From contig NZ_ADVG01000004.1 in NCBI RefSeq assembly GCF_000178855.1, positions 1,488,001 to 1,552,000 of the forward strand: a stretch of 64,000 bases of DNA, in the 5' to 3' direction. A program made the position numbers and the translations under genes. The notes beneath the pieces were generated by a model. It searched no databases. It worked only from the letters and a program-made list of their open reading frames with translations, and had not been told where the DNA came from. This DNA is from Ktedonobacter racemifer DSM 44963 (GTDB lineage Bacteria > Chloroflexota > Ktedonobacteria > Ktedonobacterales > Ktedonobacteraceae). Position 1 is the first letter of the stretch, and each line of letters opens with the position of its first letter. Of the stretch, positions 43,041 to 52,104 are shown piece after piece.

Positions 43041-45473
43041 CTAAAAGATGTCGTCTTCATAGTTGTCTATGGGCGTGGCCTTGAGCCTCCTCTGATGCTT
43101 GTGGAACCTGGAAGAGGAGATATTGGGCCGGTCTGATTCTAGCTTATCAATTTCCTCTGTGTCGGGAGCGTGACGGGCTTGAATATGATAGGTAGCCATC
43201 GCATCGCCTGGATCTTCTTCTGGAGGGCGATAATGTAGCTCGTGTAGCTCCTGGAAAGCTGGCTGGACTGGCTCGCCATCGCTCTTGCGCCAGGAGGTGC
43301 CAGCAGAGTCATCCCTTGCCACCTCGATACCGCCACCGTGTTTGAAGCGGAAGCGGAGGCCGGATGGGAGACCAGCCTGGCGTGAGCGCAGGAGCTGGGG
43401 ATGTAGCAGCGCCTGGAGAGGACTGCGACGCGCGCGTCGCAGGCGGATGTTGCCTACAGCCTCGCCCTCCTGGCTGACCAGCACCTCGCCGAAGGGATGG
43501 GGCAGGAGCGCATAGCGCACGAGTAACACCAGGAGCAGCAAGAGCAGCCCATAGAGCAGAGTAATCAACCAGGCCCGCAGCGTTTGAAGCCAGGTGGGAG
43601 CGACCAGGGCGACGCGCAGGGAGCGCCGAATCGTTCCGAAGTCACCATGGCTATCGGCGAAACTTCCGCGCGTATGGAAGAGCAGGCGGTAAGGTCCGCT
43701 TTGTACATTGGGCAGTGCTAGCGCAAAGCGTCCACCCTGGCGGTTTTGTACCTGCACGGGAACTGGATCTTTCGCGTTGGGCAGGATCGCCTCGGCCCGC
43801 ACCTGGGCGTGAGTATATGCTTGCTGGCGTAGCAATGTCTGCCCCTCGATCGAGGTGGCGGGCTGAGCTGGAATTCCCTGGAGCGGCCACTGGCTCAGCC
43901 GCGCTATGGGCGGGAATGGAAGGCCATAGAGTAGACGCAGGGCCGGGTCCCACTCAACTGTCTGGACTGTAATCTCCTGATCGGTCGGTTGCTGTGTCGC
44001 TGGGGAGAGCAAGTTGGGCTCGGGAAAATGTTCGAGGCGCAGCGAGCGCAATTGACTACTGAGTGTGTGCGCGAGGCTGACGCTATAGCTATTGACAGTG
44101 ATATCGTAGGAGCCTGAGGGGGCGTTCTCAGGCACAAAGATGGTGCCCGTATACGTTCCAGGCGTTGCCTTGCTATCGAGCGCGAAGTCCTGGCTATACT
44201 GGCCCCCGGCACCGTTATAGGCGACATGACCACTGAGCGAGACGGTATTATCGGTGATTGCTTCTCCATGATAGGTCAGGTAAGTGCTGACCGTGATGGG
44301 CTGGCCCAGGGCCAGTGCTGATTGTGCGCCGCTTTGCAGGTTGGCCTGTGAGATATCGAGGGCTGAGAGTGCCAGCGACGAAGCCTTTAAGCTTTTCATC
44401 AGGAAGCGTCCCGAGCCGGTCACGGTCAGGTTCCAGTCTCCCTGCTGGGGGCGGTCAATTGAGTAGATGACATAGTGGGGGTCGGCGTTGGAGACAAAGA
44501 CGCCTGATTGCGCGCTGATGGTATGCCCCTGCGGATCCTGGAGCGCGACTGTGGTACTTGGTTGATCCTTAATGACGACTACGTCCAGGTTATCGGTATA
44601 ACTGGTCACATTGAAGGCGCGGCTGATGCTGCCATTGGATTGGGTTAGCCCGATGTCATCGCCAATCGTCCGGTGATTATGGCGGGCGAAGATATCCACA
44701 AAGAAGGGCGCGATATTCAGGGGCGAGGGCTGACCCTGGATAACCCCGTTGGCATCGTCATAGAACTTGCCCGAGGTCGCATTGGCGAGGCCACTGAGAA
44801 ACTCGTGGAATGAGTGGTAGGGCGTTCCGGCCTGGATAGGAGCGTTATTGCCCAGCGCGATGGTATCGATGCTCCAATTGTGCTGCTTAAACTGTGGGAG
44901 AAGCTCGCTCTGAATGGCATTTACCTGGTCATTCGTGCCTGGATCGGGATTGCCATCGGTTAAGAGCACGACCGAGCCTACGCGCGGCTGATCCTGGGTG
45001 GTCTGCTGGAGCATCTGAAGCGCCTGGTGTAGCGCGTCATAGGTCGGTGTCGTGTTATCGGGCTGGCAGTGATGTGACTGCTCCATGATGGTCTTTTGCA
45101 GAGCATGGCGCTGCAAGGGCGTCGCCATCTCGCCAGGGGCGGCCCAGCTTTGAGCAAGGGGAAAATTATGTGGTCCGCCGGCTGCGCCATTACCATCGAG
45201 GGCCACAACGCCGATATAGTTGCCGGGTCCGCTTAGATCGATAAAGGCATTGGCCGCCGAGCAGCGCAGGCCAGCGGGATCGCTTGTGCTCATCGAGCCT
45301 GACATATCCAGGACAAGAATCGTGACTGAGTTCTGCTCAGCAGGTGTCAGGCCAGCCTCTCTGCGTGTCGTCTGAGCTAACGCCTGTGAAGCGGGAGAAG
45401 CAATGGAACCTGTCAGTAAGAGAGCACTGAGGAGTGCGCCAAGTATGTAGCAAATGTGGAAGAAGGCCTTCAT
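43041..45473 (-). CDS. vWA-domain protein with signal peptide and C-terminal membrane anchor
   Basis: About 810 residues from ATG 45473. Signal: FHICYILGALLSALLLTGS then ASPASQALAQ. The vWA domain (about 45-250) has the MIDAS motif DMSGSMS, Thr in NTTPTYDALHQ and Asp in LLTDGNPDPG, so it should bind a divalent ion and a protein ligand. Beta-rich domains follow (SGSYDITVNSYSVSLAHTL and others). One helix at about 635-657 (LITLLYGLLLLLLVLLVRYA) leads to a ~155-residue cytoplasmic tail. It would link an outside ligand to the inside, where the tubulin-like protein encoded next acts. Confidence 0.82.
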   Translation of the reverse strand: MKAFFHICYILGALLSALLLTGSIASPASQALAQTTRREAGLTPAEQNSVTILVLDMSGSMSTSDPAGLRCSAANAFIDLSGPGNYIGVVALDGNGAAGGPHNFPLAQSWAAPGEMATPLQRHALQKTIMEQSHHCQPDNTTPTYDALHQALQMLQQTTQDQPRVGSVVLLTDGNPDPGTNDQVNAIQSELLPQFKQHNWSIDTIALGNNAPIQAGTPYHSFHEFLSGLANATSGKFYDDANGVIQGQPSPLNIAPFFVDIFARHNHRTIGDDIGLTQSNGSISRAFNVTSYTDNLDVVVIKDQPSTTVALQDPQGHTISAQSGVFVSNADPHYVIYSIDRPQQGDWNLTVTGSGRFLMKSLKASSLALSALDISQANLQSGAQSALALGQPITVSTYLTYHGEAITDNTVSLSGHVAYNGAGGQYSQDFALDSKATPGTYTGTIFVPENAPSGSYDITVNSYSVSLAHTLSSQLRSLRLEHFPEPNLLSPATQQPTDQEITVQTVEWDPALRLLYGLPFPPIARLSQWPLQGIPAQPATSIEGQTLLRQQAYTHAQVRAEAILPNAKDPVPVQVQNRQGGRFALALPNVQSGPYRLLFHTRGSFADSHGDFGTIRRSLRVALVAPTWLQTLRAWLITLLYGLLLLLLVLLVRYALLPHPFGEVLVSQEGEAVGNIRLRRARRSPLQALLHPQLLRSRQAGLPSGLRFRFKHGGGIEVARDDSAGTSWRKSDGEPVQPAFQELHELHYRPPEEDPGDAMATYHIQARHAPDTEEIDKLESDRPNISSSRFHKHQRRLKATPIDNYEDDIF

Positions 45474-45511
45474 CACCACACATTTCCGGGCAGGGACACG
45501 GGAAGAAGCTG

Positions 45512-45535
45512 ACCGACGCTGCTAAAGCACGCGTC
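45512..45535. repeat. Dispersed repeat module (short copy)
   Basis: ACCGACGCTGCTAAAGCACG followed by CGTC; matches the core of modules at 42871 and 54685. It lies just upstream of the vWA gene. Confidence 0.75.
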
Positions 45536-45688
45536 GGGCTACGCGCGGCTCCATGCTCCTGCATACCATTCTAAGTTGACTGCTCTCTACTCACTATAGT
45601 CCCCACATCCAAGCCAGGCGATTACTGCTGCGTCATTTGCGCTCGCTTCCCTGCTCTTTGGCTTCAGGCGTTCCTCAGGCTTTATACA

Positions 45689-46141
45689 TTAGATGGAGCG
45701 CTTATCTGCTGATAGGCGCTCCTCTAGCGTCTGTTGGGCAGCCAGTAGGAGAAAGGGGATGAGGATGAAGAGCAGGCGCGAGGCGGCCATGAGAAAGAGT
45801 AGCGTGCTCCAGGTGATCGGTGTGGCATAGAGGGCTAGCGCGACGCCGATTACCGCCAGCAGCACGCCTGTGACCAGGACAATCGTAGCCCAGCGATGCC
45901 AGCCTCGGGTATCACGGCGGTCCTGGGCGATGCTCTCGGTAAATTGCCAGCAGACAAAGAGGCCATCGATGAAGATGAGGACTGCGATCAAATGTCCAGG
46001 TTGCGCGATCCAGGTTTGCGCCACGTTTGTACTCCAGGTCGCGGCGAAGTGCAGGGCCAGCGCGACCAGAAACGTGGCGAATACGCCGATGAGGATGTAT
46101 ACGTCGCGAATGGAGCGAGCAATCGTCAAAACCACGCGCAT
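45689..46141 (-). CDS. Small four-helix membrane protein, unknown
   Basis: 150 residues with four predicted helices: YILIGVFATFLVALALHFAA, LIAVLIFIDGLFVCWQF, IVLVTGVLLAVIGVALALY and TLLFLMAASRLLFILIPFLL. No family recognised. It starts 40 bases after the SsuC-type permease stop, so it may be on the end of that operon, or belong to the vWA/tubulin-like genes that follow after 215 bases. Confidence 0.65.
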   Translation of the reverse strand: MRVVLTIARSIRDVYILIGVFATFLVALALHFAATWSTNVAQTWIAQPGHLIAVLIFIDGLFVCWQFTESIAQDRRDTRGWHRWATIVLVTGVLLAVIGVALALYATPITWSTLLFLMAASRLLFILIPFLLLAAQQTLEERLSADKRSI

Positions 46142-46181
46142 AGAGGTGTAATGCCTTTCTCATGCTTATAAAAAGCTCTAT

Positions 46182-47000
46182 TTAACCCTGGAGCCCACGG
46201 CGTTCGCGTATCCCGCGTTCGATGTTGGCGAAGATTAGCGTATCAATCGCCACGCCGATGACGATAATAATGAGCATAATGGCTATGACCTGGGCGGCAT
46301 CATCGAAGTTGCGCCCGTCATTGAGCAGGTTGCCCAGGCTCAGCGTACCATAGATCAGTTCAGCGGCCATCAGTGAGCGCCAGGCAAAGGTCCAACCCTG
46401 TTTCAGCCCCTCTATAATAGAGGGTAGCGCGGCCGGGAGAATGACCTGTGTGGCCAGGGGAATACCGTGTGTGCCAAGCGTGCGCGCCGCTCTGACATAC
46501 AGCGGGGGTGTATTCTTGATGCCATTGACGACGCCAAGTGTGATCGAAAAGAGGGCACCCATTACGACAACAAAGGTAATGGCCTGTTCCGAGAGGCCAA
46601 ACCATAGGATGGCCAGGGGAAGCCAGCACACGCTAGGCAGGGCTTGCAGGCCCAGGATGAGCGAACCCACGGTCTCCTCCAGCAGACGGAAGCGCCCGAT
46701 GAGCGCGCCTAGCGCCACCCCTAGCACGAGCGAGATCGCATACCCAAGCGCCAGCCTTTGCACACTTACCAGCGCCCCCTGAATATATTGGCCGCTACTG
46801 ATGCCATCTACTAGGGAGGCGAATACCGCCAGCGGACCCGGCAGAGAATAGGAGGGCCAGATATTCAGGATAGCGATGATATGCCAGGCCAGGAGTAAAA
46901 GCGCGTAGAATACGAGGCGGCGCAGCCAGGGGCCAATTGCCGCGTATGCTGGATGTGTCGCTGTTTGCGGTGTCGAAAGTTGAGCGGTCGCCTTAGCCAT
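46182..47000 (-). CDS. ssuC: ABC transporter permease, aliphatic sulfonate/taurine type
   Basis: 272 residues with six helices. The EAA-type coupling loop is YVRAARTLGTHGIPLATQVILPAALPSI, read here in parts. The N-terminal WHIIAILNIWPSYSLPGPLA fits the SsuC/TauC family. It overlaps the ATPase gene by 8 bases. Next to sulfate-activation genes, sulfonate or sulfate-ester uptake is the best guess; nitrate-type substrates cannot be excluded from sequence alone. Confidence 0.85.
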   Translation of the reverse strand: MAKATAQLSTPQTATHPAYAAIGPWLRRLVFYALLLLAWHIIAILNIWPSYSLPGPLAVFASLVDGISSGQYIQGALVSVQRLALGYAISLVLGVALGALIGRFRLLEETVGSLILGLQALPSVCWLPLAILWFGLSEQAITFVVVMGALFSITLGVVNGIKNTPPLYVRAARTLGTHGIPLATQVILPAALPSIIEGLKQGWTFAWRSLMAAELIYGTLSLGNLLNDGRNFDDAAQVIAIMLIIIVIGVAIDTLIFANIERGIRERRGLQG

Positions 47001-47835
47001 TGTGTACTACCTCTTGTTCTCCCATGGCATCCTTTAGAACCGCCAGGATCTCGGCGGCCTGGTCTACCAGGCGATGATCTTCCAGCGAGCGGGGCCGGGG
47101 GAGATCAATGCGGAAGTCGCGCACAATCGTGCCAGGCCGGGGTGAGAAGACAACTACGCGGTCGCCCAGGGCCACCGCTTCATGCACGTTATGGGTGACA
47201 AAGACAATCGTTTTTTGTGTTGCCGACCAGATGCTTTCGAGTTCAACATACATGCGGTCGCGCGTCAGAGCATCCAGGGCGCCAAAGGGTTCATCCATCA
47301 GCAGTACAGCAGGATTGATGGCCAGGGCGCGCGCGATAGCCACACGCTGGCGCATGCCACCTGAGAGATGGTGGATATAGCTCTTCTCGAAGCCGGTCAG
47401 GTGGACCATGTCGATGAACTTCTGTGTGAGCGAGGCCCGTCTCTTCGCGGGGAGACCAGCCTGGCGCAGGCCAAACTCGACGTTGCCGCGTACATCGAGC
47501 CAGGGAAAGAGCGCCGCCTCCTGAAAGAGCAGCACGCGATCGGTACCCGGTCCCTGCACAGGCTTATTGCTGGCCCAGACCGTACCGTTACTGGCGCTCT
47601 CCAGGCCCGCGATAATGCTGAGCAGGGTCGATTTGCCGCAGCCACTGGGACCAACAAAGCAGACAAACTCGCCCGCCTCAATCTCCAGGCTAACTGGGCG
47701 CAATGCCTCGACGGCCTGTGCTCGCCCGGCGTAGGTTTTGCTGACCTGCTCTATTTTCAAAGGAATCCCATTAGGCTCTACAGATACACTCTGGAACTGG
47801 GATGGTAACTCAATAACTGGCGAGCGCCGAAGCAT
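46993..47835 (-). CDS. ssuB: ABC transporter ATP-binding protein, sulfonate/taurine type
   Basis: 280 residues. Walker A VGPSGCGKSTLL, signature HLSGGMRQRVAIARAL, Walker B VLLMDEPFGALD, switch FVTHNVHEA. The Q-loop is LLFQEAALFPW. This is the SsuB/TauB/NrtD class, powering the permease encoded directly after it. The first ~30 residues are an extension of no clear function. Confidence 0.88.
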   Translation of the reverse strand: MLRRSPVIELPSQFQSVSVEPNGIPLKIEQVSKTYAGRAQAVEALRPVSLEIEAGEFVCFVGPSGCGKSTLLSIIAGLESASNGTVWASNKPVQGPGTDRVLLFQEAALFPWLDVRGNVEFGLRQAGLPAKRRASLTQKFIDMVHLTGFEKSYIHHLSGGMRQRVAIARALAINPAVLLMDEPFGALDALTRDRMYVELESIWSATQKTIVFVTHNVHEAVALGDRVVVFSPRPGTIVRDFRIDLPRPRSLEDHRLVDQAAEILAVLKDAMGEQEVVHNG

Positions 47836-47880
47836 TATCTCTCTTCCTCCTGCGGATTGTGGATGTGATGCAGTAACTCG

Positions 47881-47991
47881 CTACTGGCGTACGCGGCTAC
47901 TGCACTACACTCACAACCCGAAATAATTTACACACGGGTCTTGTTTGTTGGTCAGGAGCGTGCCGGAGGCACGCTCCTGACCAACAAACAA
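47881..47991. repeat. Dispersed 20-bp motif and triloop inverted repeat (hairpin E)
   Basis: TACTGGCGTACGCGGCTACT at 47882-47901 also occurs at 36693. Hairpin E: perfect 24-base arms 47941-47964 and 47968-47991, loop GGA, closed by GCC/GGC. It ends 6 bases before the ssuA stop codon region (47998), between ssuA and ssuB. Confidence 0.92.
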
Positions 47992-47997
47992 TATTTT

Positions 47998-49053
47998 TTA
48001 CGGGGTAGAGATGGTCGGTTTCCCTTTGGCAGAGAGGACCGCGTTGAGATCGCTGAGCTGATACAGACTCTTCAGATCTGGCTTGCTCTTGCCCAGGAAG
48101 CCGAGCGCGAAAGCCTGGTCAGCGGCCTTGTACAGGGCATTGGGCAGTGGATCATAGGTGATATTCAGATTGGCGAAGGCCTGATCGAGTTCATTTTGTG
48201 GGAGCGCTTTGCCTGAGAGGCGCTTGAGCTCGCCGTTGATGATCTTCTTGGCGTCGTCGGGATGGCTCTGGATATAGCCAACGGTATCGACGTGGGCCTC
48301 CAGGAACTTCTTGACCAGGTCGGGATGCTGATCATAGAAGGCTTTACGTACGACAACATTGGTCGTCACAAATTGCCCTCCGGGCCAGAGCGTGCTCTCG
48401 TTGACAAGAACTTTGCCCTTGCCCTCCACCACCAGGCGGGTGGCATAAGGTTCAGGCACCCAGGCGCCATCGATCTTGCCCTGTTTGAACAAGGAGAGAA
48501 TATTGGCGTTATCGGTTGGGATAACCTGGACATTGCCTCCCTTATCGGTGCTTTGCAGACCATGATTCTGGAGGTAGTTGCGTAGTGCAACGTCCTGAGT
48601 ATTGCCAAGCTGGGGGGTGGCCAGCTTCTTATTGGCCAGGTCAGCGGGCGAGTTAATATTCGGTTGTACCACGAAAGAGGCGCCACCGCTGGCGGCCCCG
48701 GCAATGATGCGCAGGGCTGAACCCTGGCTCTTAATATAGCCATTGATAGCCGGATTGGGGCCGACATAGCCGATATCGATGCTCTTGGCGAAGAGCGCCT
48801 CAATGAGCGCGGGTCCCGCGTTAAAGGTCGTGGTTTGCAGTGTGACGTTTGATCCAAGCGCCTTGGCGAACGTCCCTTGCTGTACGCCGACGACCGCGAC
48901 CGCGTGGGTGATATTAGGGAAATACCCCAGATGGACCGTGACCTTGCCATTGCTGCTGGCATTCGCGTCCTGCCCGGCGCATCCAAGCAGAGCAACGGCG
49001 AGCAAAGCAAACAGGGCCAGGATGCTCCAGCTGTGTGGGAGCTTCTGTTTCAT
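47998..49053 (-). CDS. ssuA: ABC transporter substrate-binding lipoprotein, sulfonate/taurine type
   Basis: 351 residues. Signal WSILALFALLAVALLGCAG with lipobox LLGC. The body VTVHLGYFPNITHAVAVVG, SIDIGYVGPNPAINGY, GALRIIAGAASGG-type segments and DGAWVPEPYATRLVVEGKGK are SsuA/TauA features. It binds the solute outside and delivers it to SsuBC. Separated from ssuB by 162 bases that hold hairpin E, which could reduce downstream expression, as is usual for binding-protein genes. Confidence 0.87.
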   Translation of the reverse strand: MKQKLPHSWSILALFALLAVALLGCAGQDANASSNGKVTVHLGYFPNITHAVAVVGVQQGTFAKALGSNVTLQTTTFNAGPALIEALFAKSIDIGYVGPNPAINGYIKSQGSALRIIAGAASGGASFVVQPNINSPADLANKKLATPQLGNTQDVALRNYLQNHGLQSTDKGGNVQVIPTDNANILSLFKQGKIDGAWVPEPYATRLVVEGKGKVLVNESTLWPGGQFVTTNVVVRKAFYDQHPDLVKKFLEAHVDTVGYIQSHPDDAKKIINGELKRLSGKALPQNELDQAFANLNITYDPLPNALYKAADQAFALGFLGKSKPDLKSLYQLSDLNAVLSAKGKPTISTP

Positions 49054-49165
49054 TCCTTTGATTACTCCTTGAAAAAAGTTAATAGAGTAAAGAGAACTCG
49101 TTTAGGTGAAAGCTTGCTTCGCATACGCCGTTGTATTTGTCACAGAGCAGGTATGTGGCGCGTCC

Positions 49166-50332
49166 TTACGCTACGGGTTCGCGCATGGCCTCGATAAGAA
49201 TGCGGGCGACCTCTGGACGCGAGAACTCGCGTGGTGGGAGCGTCCCCTCACGCAGCAACTGGCGTACCTTTGTTCCGCTTAAAGTCACATGATGTTCCGC
49301 GCCATGCGGACAGGTCTTCTGCGACGCCATGGACTGGCACTCGCGGCAGAAGAAGGAATTATCGAAGAACATGGGTGTAATGCCGAGCAGGGCAGGATCA
49401 AATTCGGCAAAGATCTTCTGTGCGTCATAGGTGCCGTAGTAGTTGCCGACACCCGCGTGATCGCGGCCCACGATAAAGTGTGAGCAGCCATAATTCTTGC
49501 GCATTAAGGCGTGGAAGATGGCCTCGCGTGGGCCAGCATAGCGCATCGAGGCTGGGAGCACGCCCAGGAGCACGCGGTCCGCCGGGTAGTAATTCTCCAG
49601 CAGCACCTCGTAGCAGCGCATACGCACATCGGCGGGAATATCGTCGCTCTTGGTATCGCCGACAAGGGGATGCAGATAGAGGCCATCCACGGTTTCCAGG
49701 GCGCACTTCTGGATATACTCATGCGCGCGATGCACGGGATTGCGAGTCTGGAAGCCTACAACGCGTTTCCAGCCGCGCTCGGCGAAGAGTTGGCGCGATT
49801 GCGTGGGCGTGTAGCGATACTGCGCGAAGTTCTGCTGCTGCAAGGACACGATGCGCACGGGACCTCCAAGCAGGACATCTTCCTGCTGATAGACAACCTT
49901 GACGCCTGGATGGGCCTCTTCCTCAGTGCGGTAGACCTGGCGTGCCTCGTGTCGCTTATCATAGGTATACTTCTCTTCCAGCGTCAGTACAGCCTGTAAC
50001 TCGTCTGCCTGATCCACGAGCGCGACCTCGGAACCCTCTTGGAGCTTTTCAGCCTGTTTGCTTGAGACTGCCAGGGTCACGGGTACAGACCAGGGGAGGC
50101 CATTGCTAAGATGCATCGTGTTTACGACGCTCTCATAGTCCGCGTGGTTGAGGAAACCCTTCAAGGGACTATAGGCGCCATTCGCCAGTTGTTCCAGGTC
50201 CGCGAGCTGGCGCGAGCCGATGACAATCTGAGGAAGAGCCTGGGCGCGTTCACGAAGCTCTTGTTGTTCGGCCTGGCTGGCGAGGTTGATGATCAATGTG
50301 CCGCCATGAGGAGCAATCAAGCCGTCTGTCAT
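49166..50332 (-). CDS. sat: Sulfate adenylyltransferase (ATP sulfurylase)
   Basis: 388 residues, the normal length for the single-subunit enzyme. The active-site motifs are FQTRNPVHRAHEYIQ (QxRNPxHRxH), VGRDHAGVGNYYG and the C-terminal FFCRECQSMASQKTC/TKVRQLL. It makes adenosine 5'-phosphosulfate from ATP and sulfate. With the APS kinase encoded just upstream it gives PAPS for assimilation or sulfation. Confidence 0.93.
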   Translation of the reverse strand: MTDGLIAPHGGTLIINLASQAEQQELRERAQALPQIVIGSRQLADLEQLANGAYSPLKGFLNHADYESVVNTMHLSNGLPWSVPVTLAVSSKQAEKLQEGSEVALVDQADELQAVLTLEEKYTYDKRHEARQVYRTEEEAHPGVKVVYQQEDVLLGGPVRIVSLQQQNFAQYRYTPTQSRQLFAERGWKRVVGFQTRNPVHRAHEYIQKCALETVDGLYLHPLVGDTKSDDIPADVRMRCYEVLLENYYPADRVLLGVLPASMRYAGPREAIFHALMRKNYGCSHFIVGRDHAGVGNYYGTYDAQKIFAEFDPALLGITPMFFDNSFFCRECQSMASQKTCPHGAEHHVTLSGTKVRQLLREGTLPPREFSRPEVARILIEAMREPVA

Positions 50333-50382
50333 GAGTATCTATCCTGCCTTTACTGTAAATAAGAATTCTATGGGTGCGATGT

Positions 50383-50425
50383 CGTAGGGTCAGAGCTTGC
50401 TCGGACTAAGGCAATGCAAGCATGG
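50383..50425. repeat. Short dispersed repeat between sat and cysC
   Basis: GTAGGGTCAGAGCTTGCTCG at 50384, ending with GCATGGCCCCTAC. It resembles the inverse of the 42996-43012 segment (GAGCTTGCTCTGCCCCTAC). Confidence 0.6.
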
Positions 50426-50428
50426 CCC

Positions 50429-50992
50429 CTACAGGGTTGAAATTGGCGTTTCGAGATAGCTGGCATCCAGGTACTCTAGCTCCACGAGTTTGTGCAGGAT
50501 GCGCTGCATGCTCTCCTCGATTGTCTCGGTATTGGTCTCGATGATCAGTTCAGGATGCTCTGGCTCCTCATAGGGATCATCCACACCTGTAAAGTTCTTG
50601 ATCTTGCCCTCGTCCACCAGTTTGTAGAGACCCTTGACATCGCGGTCGCGACAGACCTCAATGGGACATTTCACGTAGATTTCGACAAAGTTGCCGATCT
50701 CCTGACGCGCCCACTCGCGGGCCTCGCGATAAGGCGAGATGGCGGCGGAGATGCACACTACGCCATTGCGTGTGAGCAGGCCACAGACGAAGGCGATGCG
50801 CTTGATATTGGTATCACGGTCCTCGCGGCTAAAGCCCAGGCCCTTGCTCAGGTGGGTACGCACGATGTCGCCATCAAGAATCTCAACGTTGCGCCCATGC
50901 TGTCGCAGGCGCTTCTCAAGGGCATCGGAGAGGGTGCTTTTTCCGGCCCCTGAGAGGCCTGTGAACCAGATCGTAAATCCTGTATTTGCCAT
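50429..50992 (-). CDS. cysC: Adenylyl-sulfate (APS) kinase
   Basis: 187 residues from ATG 50992; the longer open frame runs through hairpin F and is not supported. P-loop GLSGAGKST at 12-20, the APS-binding DGDIVRTHLSKGLGFSREDR and the lid segment PIEVCRDRDVKGLYK are all intact. It phosphorylates APS to PAPS. The order on the minus strand is cysC then sat. Confidence 0.93.
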   Translation of the reverse strand: MANTGFTIWFTGLSGAGKSTLSDALEKRLRQHGRNVEILDGDIVRTHLSKGLGFSREDRDTNIKRIAFVCGLLTRNGVVCISAAISPYREAREWARQEIGNFVEIYVKCPIEVCRDRDVKGLYKLVDEGKIKNFTGVDDPYEEPEHPELIIETNTETIEESMQRILHKLVELEYLDASYLETPISTL

Positions 50993-51016
50993 GCTTGACT
51001 TCTCTTCCTTACTTCT

Positions 51017-51101
51017 CGCGCCCGCGGCGCTCGCCCGAGTTGTTGGTGTGGTGGATGCTGGCAGCCACAGGCTGCCAGCATCCACCACACCAACAACTCG
51101 G
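51017..51101. repeat. Long triloop inverted repeat (hairpin F) with GC-rich flank
   Basis: Perfect 32-base arms 51035-51066 and 51070-51101, loop ACA, closed by GCC/GGC. The flank CGCGCCCGCGGCGCTCGCC precedes it. It sits between the beta-propeller gene and cysC. Confidence 0.93.
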
Positions 51102-51144
51102 AAAAATGTGCATTGTGTTGAATAAAAATACGCGTGACTTGTGC

Positions 51145-52104
51145 CTAGAAGGCGTAGGCTTCGTAGAGACGCCACTCGGGATTGAGGTCGAATTGAGCAA
51201 TGTTCTGCTGCGCGACCTCGCCATTCCTGCGCCCACGTTTCAGGAGGATGCGCGTATGCTTGCCATCGACAAGCACCCAGACGTTATGCTGTGCGTTGTA
51301 GCTGCAATCCTGGAGCCAGCTTGTGCCTGCATCCACCTCTTCCTCAATCGTGGTGCCGTGACCGGAGGAATTGAGGCGTACGAGCAAGGCTTTGCCGTGG
51401 ACGGTGTCGGCGACGGTAAAATGCTCCTCATCCAGGATGCGTACCGAGTGGGGATGGTCCAGTCCTTCAAGGATGGTCTCCCACTTCCCGCTTTCGCGAT
51501 CAATGGCGATAACCGTACCCTGGTGGAAGAGGGTCGCCAGGACGCGTCCATCGGGTAGCTCAGCCACGGAGTTCACATGCGTGGTCTGCTGGAGCGTGCC
51601 GTATTTGATGATGCGGTGATCGGCCTCTTTATCAAGCTCACGGAGCTCGCCTGTGGGAGTGTGGCTAAAGCCATGGTCGGTGGCCCACCAGGTCCAGAGT
51701 ACCTCGCCCGTAGGGCTGAACTCGACCAGGAGATCAATGCCTGTGCTGGCGACGAGATAGCCGCGCCGGGTGCGTGAGACAGAGTGCAGGGCATTGAAGA
51801 GCGGAGAGCTAATAAAATCGCTCTGAAGGGTTTGCAGTTGCGTATCAACCCGGTGGATGCTATCAAAGGTGGTGACCAGGACATCCTTCTCGAATGGTGC
51901 CAGTCCAGCCGCCATGCTCAGGTTGAGCACCTTCTGTGTGGCTCCCAGGTCATCGATAAGGCAGACCAAGCCGCCGAGATCACCCCCAGGCTTCTGTTTG
52001 CTTCCAAGGACGGTCAGCGGGCAGGAGGTCTCCTCGCGTGTCTGGGTCCAGTGTTGTTTGAGCGTCGAGTGTTGCGTAGAAATGCAACTGAGCAATAGCT
52101 TCAT
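51145..52104 (-). CDS. Beta-propeller protein next to sulfur-assimilation genes
   Basis: About 319 residues from ATG 52104 (ACGGAG upstream). Strand-rich repeats (LVCLIDDLGATQKVLNLSMA, GYLVASTGIDLLVEFSPTG, THVNSVAELPDGRVLATLFH, PHSVRILDEEHFTVADTVHG, NVWVLVDGKHTRILLKRGRR) indicate a six-bladed NHL/arylsulfotransferase-like propeller. No signal peptide is apparent. A His in HVNSV and others could be catalytic, but no known active site is matched. Being the first gene before cysC-sat suggests a sulfur-related role, for example sulfate transfer from PAPS; this is a guess. Confidence 0.6.
   Translation of the reverse strand: MKLLLSCISTQHSTLKQHWTQTREETSCPLTVLGSKQKPGGDLGGLVCLIDDLGATQKVLNLSMAAGLAPFEKDVLVTTFDSIHRVDTQLQTLQSDFISSPLFNALHSVSRTRRGYLVASTGIDLLVEFSPTGEVLWTWWATDHGFSHTPTGELRELDKEADHRIIKYGTLQQTTHVNSVAELPDGRVLATLFHQGTVIAIDRESGKWETILEGLDHPHSVRILDEEHFTVADTVHGKALLVRLNSSGHGTTIEEEVDAGTSWLQDCSYNAQHNVWVLVDGKHTRILLKRGRRNGEVAQQNIAQFDLNPEWRLYEAYAF

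Noticed and set aside
36837..45473. Type VII-like or phage-tail (contractile) system
   Set aside because: No ATPase, sheath, baseplate or WXG proteins; the tubulin motif and vWA domain point elsewhere.
46182..49053. Nitrate/cyanate transporter (NrtABC-like)
   Set aside because: The same fold family, but the adjacent sat and cysC make sulfonate/sulfate-ester uptake more likely; not proven.
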